A DNA stretch of 64,000 bases, from contig NZ_JANQBC010000009.1 in the NCBI RefSeq assembly GCF_024721995.1, positions 218,380-282,379 on the forward strand, given 5' to 3'. Positions 59,221 through 64,000 of the stretch are shown one piece after another. How positions within the stretch are numbered: position 1 is the first letter of the stretch; every line of letters begins with the position of its first letter. This DNA comes from Paenibacillus radicibacter. Lineage in GTDB: Bacteria; Bacillota; Bacilli; Paenibacillales; NBRC-103111. The position numbers and the translations under genes are program-made. The notes below the pieces were generated by a model that was given only the letters and a program-made list of their open reading frames with translations, had not been told where the DNA came from and did no database searches.

Positions 59221-60099
59221 TTACATATTAAAACGTTGTCGATATCCGCACTTGCGGCACAACTCTTCAACCACTTCACGACGTGAAAATCCTTCTACAA
59301 TATTGCTTGCACGTTCACCATTAATAATATCCTCGAACGGATTCTGATTAATATTTCCCAGATTAATGATACCCTCACCATCTAAGCAACAAGGAATGAC
59401 TGTTCCGTCAACGAGAATCCCCGCTTGATTACGAAGTCCGTGACAGAAGCCTTTGCCATCATCCTCTTCTTCCTTCAGATCCGGCCATTTGAACTCATAA
59501 TCTTGGTTGATGTATACACGATCTGCAATCTTGACGCCTTTGCCAGGTTCAACCTTCTCTTCAATCTTGAAGTCAAGGTCATACTCGTTCTCGATCATAG
59601 ACAGAATTTCACGATTGCGCTCTCGTTCCACATTGGTCACATTGTCTTGGTCCAAGTTCCATAAGCGAAGGGAGAATATGATATTCGTCTGCTCACGCGC
59701 TTCTCGAACGAACGAAAGGACACTGCTGATATACCCTTCTTTATTCTCAGAACCTTCATGTCCGTCGAAACTGTGCAAAGAGATGTTCATCTGACGCAGT
59801 GCTGGCTTCGTTAACAGCTTATGCTTATTCTTCTGAAGCAACGTGCCGTTCGTCGTGATGTTGACTTTCAAGCCTTTTTCATGGCTGATGTCGAGTAGTT
59901 CATCGATTTTCGGATGAAGCAGCGGCTCCCCTTTTACATGCAAATATATAAAGTTGGTGAACGGCTTCACTTCATCTAATCGCTTCGTAAACGCATCTAT
60001 CTTAATAAAGTTCGCTTGGCGCTGTGTCGGAGGACAGAACGTGCAAGCTAGATTACATACGCTCGTAATCTCAATATAAAATTTCTTAAATCGTTTCAT
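59221..60099 (-). CDS. Radical SAM/SPASM-domain protein
   Basis: 292 residues. The radical SAM cluster motif C15-x3-C19-x2-C22 (CNLACTFC) is followed by HVKGEPLLHP and TTNGTLL. The C-terminal SPASM-type cysteines appear in KGFCHGLRNQAGILVDGTVIPCCLDGEG and LCRKCGYRQRF. Such enzymes perform radical modification of peptides or small molecules; no precursor peptide gene is visible beside it. GGAGCCTAGTAA precedes ATG. It has its own terminator. Confidence 0.9.
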   Translation of the reverse strand: MKRFKKFYIEITSVCNLACTFCPPTQRQANFIKIDAFTKRLDEVKPFTNFIYLHVKGEPLLHPKIDELLDISHEKGLKVNITTNGTLLQKNKHKLLTKPALRQMNISLHSFDGHEGSENKEGYISSVLSFVREAREQTNIIFSLRLWNLDQDNVTNVERERNREILSMIENEYDLDFKIEEKVEPGKGVKIADRVYINQDYEFKWPDLKEEEDDGKGFCHGLRNQAGILVDGTVIPCCLDGEGIINLGNINQNPFEDIINGERASNIVEGFSRREVVEELCRKCGYRQRFNM

Positions 60100-60167
60100 T
60101 TACTAGGCTCCAATCCTATCTGTGCTATATGTTTATTGTACACAAAATAGGAGAATTATCTACACGC

Positions 60168-61115
60168 TCATTTCTCAGCGCGGGAGAGGACGACAATAGC
60201 GCCCCAGATTAAGGCGAATCCGACTAGTTGTGAAGCTGTTAGCGCTTGTTGGAATACAAGCCAGTTCACAAGTACGCCTACTGCTGGGAAAGATAGTTCT
60301 GCAAGTGTTGCGTAGGACGCTTTGGTGTTGGAGAGCCCCTTGTAGTAGAGCAATAGACTTAATAAACCTGGTAAGAATGCTTGGAGTAATAAGCTGATAC
60401 TGACCGAGCTCCACTCCCCTGCTCCTGAGGGCATTACCCATTGCGAAGGCTCGATCCATGAGGTTACCAGTAGTAAAGGAAGTGCCGCTGCAAAGCGTAA
60501 TGCTGTTACGGATTCGAAGTTGATCTTATTGAGCAATACACGACCCATTACTGTTGAACCGCCCCATAGAATCGCAGCTCCAATGGAGAGTAAACCACTC
60601 ATGCCTGCTACCTCAGCAAAGCTCCCACCAGAACCTGACCAGCCAAATGTTAGCAAGTAAGTTCCTGCAAGTGCAACGAGGAGCAAGATCGGGAAACGCT
60701 TAGGTAGTGTTTCTTTCAACACGAAGTGTGCCATGACTATCGCAAACAATGGCTGCAACTTCTGAAGTAATAACACAACGTTCGGATTCCCATAAGCGAA
60801 TGCGGAAGTAAACATAATCGTTGCAATCGCTGATCCTCCCCATGAGATGAACAGCACAGCGAAAATATGACGGAATTGCAGTTTACGTAGTTCTCCGCGA
60901 TGAATCCAAAGTACAGGCAGCGCATAGAACATAAGCAAGATGTGCTCGATTAGGACAATTTGAGTTGATGTGAATGATTTGAGCAAAAGAATACGAAACA
61001 GGGGATCAACACCCCACATAGCAGCTCCAAGAACAACGAGCCATACGCCATTTAACTTGCGACTTGCGACTTGCGTCTGCGATGCAGACTTCTGATTACG
61101 AATAATGTCTTCCAT
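60168..61115 (-). CDS. EamA-family transporter under FMN riboswitch control (candidate riboflavin transporter)
   Basis: 315 residues, ten helices in two EamA repeats (VLGAAMWGVDPLFRILLLKSFT; LLSIGAAILWGGSTVMGRVLLNKINFESVTALRFAAALPLLL). The second ATG at 61115 is preferred, with AAGG 9 nt upstream; TTG at 61121 is possible. The leader carries a full FMN aptamer and terminator, so expression should fall when FMN is abundant. This points to riboflavin or flavin-precursor transport, as known for RibN-type DMT carriers. No other riboflavin gene is nearby. Confidence 0.9.
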   Translation of the reverse strand: MEDIIRNQKSASQTQVASRKLNGVWLVVLGAAMWGVDPLFRILLLKSFTSTQIVLIEHILLMFYALPVLWIHRGELRKLQFRHIFAVLFISWGGSAIATIMFTSAFAYGNPNVVLLLQKLQPLFAIVMAHFVLKETLPKRFPILLLVALAGTYLLTFGWSGSGGSFAEVAGMSGLLSIGAAILWGGSTVMGRVLLNKINFESVTALRFAAALPLLLVTSWIEPSQWVMPSGAGEWSSVSISLLLQAFLPGLLSLLLYYKGLSNTKASYATLAELSFPAVGVLVNWLVFQQALTASQLVGFALIWGAIVVLSRAEK

Positions 61116-61157
61116 ATCCAACTACCTTCTTTCTTGGTGTTTGAATAGGATCTCGAA

Positions 61158-61196
61158 AGAAAATCGCCCCGTTACCAAAAATCGATAACGGGGCGA
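61158..61196 (-). terminator. Attenuator terminator of the FMN riboswitch
   Basis: On the minus strand TCGCCCCGTTA-(11 nt)-TAACGGGGCGA is a perfect 11-bp stem (61164-61196) followed by TTTTC. It lies between the aptamer and the transporter start and is the expected switch-off structure. Confidence 0.92.
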
Positions 61197-61261
61197 ATTC
61201 AAACAAGCCAGAGATGATTGTTATGTACATGGACATGACAAACCAAACCTCTGATTGTATT

Positions 61262-61407
61262 GATCTTCTCCCATCCGGACTATACCGTCGGCCTTGGAAT
61301 CTACACCAAGTCAGTCATTACTTGCATGAACGCCAAATAATGAGTCGCGGGCTGAGGTTCTCGGGAACCATCACCGCCGGTCAGGAATTTCACCTGCCCC
61401 GAAGATC
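61262..61407 (-). ncRNA. FMN (RFN) riboswitch aptamer
   Basis: On the minus strand the P1 stem GATCTTC/GAAGATC encloses the conserved RFN blocks: GGGGCAGGTGAAATTCC, GACCGGCGGT, GGTGTAGATTCCAAGGCCGAC and the GGTATAGTCCGGATGGGAGAAG end. All six-helix landmarks are present. It senses flavin mononucleotide and, with the downstream hairpin, controls transcription of the EamA transporter gene. Confidence 0.97.
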
Positions 61408-61425
61408 CATATTCATTTACGTAGC

Positions 61426-61455
61426 ATTGTAGCATAGATAATCATTTTTCGGCAA
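61426..61455 (-). promoter_or_regulatory. Promoter of the FMN riboswitch transcript
   Basis: On the minus strand TTGCCG (61455-61450), an 18-nt spacer and TACAAT (61431-61426), about 19 nt before the first aptamer base. Confidence 0.65.
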
Positions 61456-61513
61456 TAGACTTTTTATTATTTACTAATTAAAAATAAGTTTATTGAACTC
61501 GAATATTTTTTTC

Positions 61514-61542
61514 TTGACATTTTCTCAATATTATGATATAAT
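61514..61542 (+). promoter_or_regulatory. Consensus sigma-A promoter of the MBL-fold hydrolase gene
   Basis: TTGACA (61514-61519), exactly 17 nt, TATAAT (61537-61542): a perfect consensus promoter. It gives a leader of about 90 nt. Confidence 0.9.
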
Positions 61543-61640
61543 AAAAAATTAACTTGAATATCTATTTGATTGCGAGTATGATAACTAAAGCACCTCATAG
61601 AATAACGAACTAATTCTAGTAAAACTGGGGGAATTTTATT

Positions 61641-62375
61641 ATGAAACTCGCAAACGGAATTACAGCACTCAAGATTGAAGGCGTAAGCAATGGAAACCCT
61701 ACTGTTATTTATCCGACCTTAATATGGGACGATAAGTCAATCATTCTTATCGATACAGGCTACCCTGGGCAAACCTCCCTATTTCAAGATGCAATCGCTC
61801 AAGCTGGCGCAGACTTTAACAAGCTGAATACCATCATACTTACCCATCAAGATGTCGATCATATTGGCAGCTTATCCGGCATCCAAGAAGCGTTAGCTCT
61901 ACCTGCAGAAGTACTTGCCAATGAAATTGAAAAGCCATATATCCAAGGAAATGAGACAATCATTAAGTTCGCTAAAGTGTACAACAATCTAGAATCAATC
62001 CCGGAAGATCGCAGAGAAGGCTTCCTGTATCTATACAATAACTTACCTAAGGGTGAGGTTCATCGCACAGTTGCAGATCAAGAAGAATTACCATACTGCG
62101 GCGGCATTGTTGTTATTAATACACCGGGTCATACACCAGGTCATATTAGTTTGTATCATAAACCAAGCAAAACTTTAATTGCTGGAGATGCCCTATTCTA
62201 CATAAATGATGAACTTGTGGCACCACCTGCTAATTTTACACTCGATATGGATGCAGCAATGAAATCTGTTCAGAAACTTACTGAATATGATATTGAAACG
62301 ATCATTTGTTACCACGGCGGTGCTTACAGTGATAATGTGAATCAGCGTATCGCTGAGCTAGCAAATTTGAAATAA
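61641..62375 (+). CDS. Metallo-beta-lactamase-fold hydrolase
   Basis: 244 residues. The metal motif reads THQDVDHIG: the second ligand of the usual HxHxDH is Asp, a variant common in this subfamily. NTPGHTPGHIS and IAGDALFY supply the other His and Asp ligands, and CYHGG the last His. It is a cytoplasmic protein of the glyoxalase II/lactonase-like group, substrate unknown. GGGGGAATTTTATT precedes ATG at 61641. Confidence 0.92.
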   Translation: MKLANGITALKIEGVSNGNPTVIYPTLIWDDKSIILIDTGYPGQTSLFQDAIAQAGADFNKLNTIILTHQDVDHIGSLSGIQEALALPAEVLANEIEKPYIQGNETIIKFAKVYNNLESIPEDRREGFLYLYNNLPKGEVHRTVADQEELPYCGGIVVINTPGHTPGHISLYHKPSKTLIAGDALFYINDELVAPPANFTLDMDAAMKSVQKLTEYDIETIICYHGGAYSDNVNQRIAELANLK

Positions 62376-62398
62376 ATCCGATAATCCTATAATAAAGC

Positions 62399-62440
62399 GA
62401 AAGCTCCACTGAACTCATTAATGTTCTTGGAGCTTTTCTC
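62399..62440 (+). terminator. Rho-independent terminator of the MBL-fold gene
   Basis: AAAGCTCCA ... TGGAGCTTT (62400-62408 / 62428-62436) is a 9-bp stem whose loop can pair further, followed by TCTCTT. It lies 25 nt behind the stop. Confidence 0.75.
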
Positions 62441-62579
62441 TTCATATACCAAGCTGGATATTATTCCAAGTCCGTTCGTAATTAGTTTGTAACCCTCGCA
62501 CGTCGCTTCTCTTATATTATAAATCTATCTATGCAAAAATATCATTATATGAACAGGACATGAAGGAGAATTTACAACA

Positions 62580-63782
62580 TTGAGAAATAGAGTCATCATT
62601 GTCGGCGTATTTTTATGCATTATTGTAAGTGCGATCTCTGGATTTAACCAATTTGTCATCCAACCCAAAAAGGTCGCAGAACAAAAGCAAGTTGAAGAAA
62701 GTATTAACGAAGCAAAATCTAAACAAGCAGTTGAATTAGTGGAATACCAAGGGAAGGCGGAACATCTATTCTTCCATCCGCTTATCGCATACCCGAAGCT
62801 CGCGTTTCGCGGTGATGCACAATCCGAACAAATGGATAAGTGGTTTAACACCGTACCTGAATTCAACAAAATTATTGACGAATTGTATCGCAAAGATTTT
62901 ATCCTCGTACATATGGAAGATTTGTATGAAGAGGTAACAACCAATGGCCAAACCAAGATTGAACGTAAGAAACTAATGCTACCTAAGGGCAAGAAACCCA
63001 TCATAATCTCTATCGACGATCTGAGCTATTATCAATTCAATCAAATCCAATATGGAACGGTAAACAAACTCGTATTCGACCAGAATGGAGAGATCGCTAC
63101 ACTATCTTACAATGAGGATCAAGTAGCAGAAATTCGTCGTGATCTGGAGATTATTCCGATCCTAGATGACTTTGTGAACAAACATCCGGACTTCTCTTAT
63201 AACGGTGCCAAAGGTACGATCAACATAACGGGCTTCGAAGGACTTCTCGGTTACCGAACGAACAGTAAGCAATATAATAAAGCAACGAAAAAGTATGATA
63301 TTATCAATCCGATGATGCAAGAAGAAATTACACAGGTAAAACCTATTATCAAGAAGTTGAAAGATACCGGCTGGGACTTCGCTTCTCATAGTTATTATCA
63401 TTGGCCACATAATCAGATTACGCTTACCAAACTCAAGCAGGATATGAAAATGTGGGATGAAGAGGTAAAACCGCTTATTGGTGCAACCGCTGTTTACGTA
63501 TTCCCTCAAGGGTTTACTTTTAAACAAGGAAACACCCTTAAGAATCCACTTGTTCAATATCTATATCAAAAAGGATTCCGTTACTTCCAACCAGTCGGTT
63601 CCGAAACGCATGAACAAAATTTAGGTTCGATCTTGTATCAAGATCGTCGTCATTCAGATGGACTAGGTTTACGTCTTCAAAGTCATCTATTTAAGGACTT
63701 ATTCGATACTGATGAAATCATCGATAAAGCAAATCGTCCTGCGGAAGTGAAATATGTAAACGAATATACGAAGAAAAAATAG
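62580..63782 (+). CDS. Polysaccharide deacetylase-family protein
   Basis: 400 residues from TTG at 62580 (AAGGAG 11 nt upstream). One N-terminal signal-anchor helix (about 4-21) is followed by a Lys/Glu-rich stalk (to about 55) and a NodB-type domain. Its first motif is IISIDDLSYY (Asp-Asp), and the metal-site motif is SHSYYHW (H-S-x-x-H). A ~70-residue insertion separates them. It is probably attached to the outer membrane face and acts on a cell-surface polysaccharide. The IS element begins 38 nt after its stop. Confidence 0.87.
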   Translation: MRNRVIIVGVFLCIIVSAISGFNQFVIQPKKVAEQKQVEESINEAKSKQAVELVEYQGKAEHLFFHPLIAYPKLAFRGDAQSEQMDKWFNTVPEFNKIIDELYRKDFILVHMEDLYEEVTTNGQTKIERKKLMLPKGKKPIIISIDDLSYYQFNQIQYGTVNKLVFDQNGEIATLSYNEDQVAEIRRDLEIIPILDDFVNKHPDFSYNGAKGTINITGFEGLLGYRTNSKQYNKATKKYDIINPMMQEEITQVKPIIKKLKDTGWDFASHSYYHWPHNQITLTKLKQDMKMWDEEVKPLIGATAVYVFPQGFTFKQGNTLKNPLVQYLYQKGFRYFQPVGSETHEQNLGSILYQDRRHSDGLGLRLQSHLFKDLFDTDEIIDKANRPAEVKYVNEYTKKK

Positions 63783-63820
63783 AGTGTATTCTAAATAACC
63801 CCCCTCTAAGAAATTAATTC

Positions 63821-64000
63821 TGAAGTGACCCCTAAAAGTTAGACACGGTTATTTCATCAGGCATCTTGGGTGCAATGAGTTCGGTACTGTACCGGACTCA
63901 TTTTTAATTTTGCCTTCATCCGTTTCGTATTGTAGTAATCTATATATTTTTCTAGTTCAGTTTTAAAATGCTCCACACTTTCAAATTCCTTTAAGTATAG
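63821..64000 (-). mobile_element. IS3-family insertion sequence, right portion
   Basis: The outer end appears to be at 63821 with TGAAGTGACCCCTAAAAG, typical of IS3/IS150-group terminal repeats, followed by the 3' end of a transposase gene that runs off the window. The left end and target duplication are not visible here. Confidence 0.85.
63857..64000 (-). CDS. IS3-family transposase OrfB (integrase core), C-terminal part
   Basis: 47 codons before a TGA at 63857-63859, open to the window edge. It reads [23 protein letters not shown], then [10 protein letters not shown], the conserved C-terminal end of DDE-type IS3/IS150 OrfB (YIxYYNxxRxxxxLxxxSPxxYR). The catalytic residues lie beyond the window. 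Confidence 0.93.
   Translation of the reverse strand, partial: LYLKEFESVEHFKTELEKYIDYYNTKRMKAKLKMSPVQYRTHCTQDA

Noticed and set aside
1..64000. tRNA, rRNA, CRISPR arrays and prophage genes
   Set aside because: None could be recognised on either strand by reading; a covariance or repeat search would be needed to exclude small or degenerate ones.

Overview
The window looks like chromosomal DNA of a low-to-moderate-GC, spore-former-type Firmicute, most probably Paenibacillus or a close relative. Shine-Dalgarno sites are strong (GGAGG, AAGGAG), TTG and GTG starts are frequent, a 7-1-7 Fur box and CcpA-type cre sites are present, and the protein families (UPF0053 'hemolysins', VanRS-like two-component pair, DIP1984, YjjG) fit. 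Most genes lie on the minus strand. No rRNA, tRNA, CRISPR or prophage was seen. One insertion sequence (IS3 family) enters at the right edge.

Region 1 (1-27.9 kb) is a long run of small, mostly single-domain, mostly co-oriented genes: 11 GNAT acetyltransferases, 4 Nudix hydrolases, 4 P-loop kinase-like proteins, HAD phosphatases, flavin-binding-fold and glyoxalase-like small enzymes, lipoproteins and small membrane proteins. A RelE/ParE-type toxin-antitoxin pair sits on the plus strand at 22.3-22.8 kb. AEC and MFS transporters are the other plus-strand genes. Region 2 (28.0-32.2 kb) holds two adjacent CorC-type (UPF0053) membrane proteins that share an unusual hairpin between two Shine-Dalgarno-like segments and a TTG start. 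It also holds an RNAP-alpha-CTD-like protein, a glyoxalase-fold protein and type I signal peptidase.

Region 3 (32.3-46.1 kb) is the most notable part: a 15-gene minus-strand operon. It begins with an IclR regulator that has a good sigma-A promoter, inverted repeats and a cre site. The operon then encodes the complete 2-aminomuconate meta pathway: 3-hydroxyanthranilate dioxygenase, ACMS decarboxylase, aminomuconate deaminase, semialdehyde dehydrogenase, then hydratase, acetaldehyde dehydrogenase, aldolase, decarboxylase and tautomerase in dmpEFGHI order. Directly behind come an arylformamidase-like amidase, a homologue of the cofactor-free 3-hydroxy-4-quinolone 2,4-dioxygenase (HOD/AqdC), a FAD monooxygenase, an EamA permease and an ATZ/TRZ-type amidohydrolase. 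No tryptophan dioxygenase or kynureninase is present. The simplest reading is that a 4-quinolone, probably already 8-hydroxylated (xanthurenate/4,8-dihydroxyquinoline type), is hydroxylated at C3, opened with loss of CO and deacylated to 3-hydroxyanthranilate, which is then burned to pyruvate and acetyl-CoA.

Region 4 (46.2-64 kb) carries a MOSC protein, a lipoprotein, exonuclease III with a large C-terminal extension, a Fur-controlled haem-uptake operon (IsdE-like binding protein, permease, ATPase, HugZ-like oxygenase, DinB protein), a VanRS-like two-component system with a PAP2 phosphatase and a truncated phospholipid-methyltransferase homologue, a radical SAM/SPASM protein, an FMN riboswitch with terminator in front of an EamA transporter, a metallo-beta-lactamase-fold hydrolase, a polysaccharide deacetylase and the 3' end of an IS3-family transposase.
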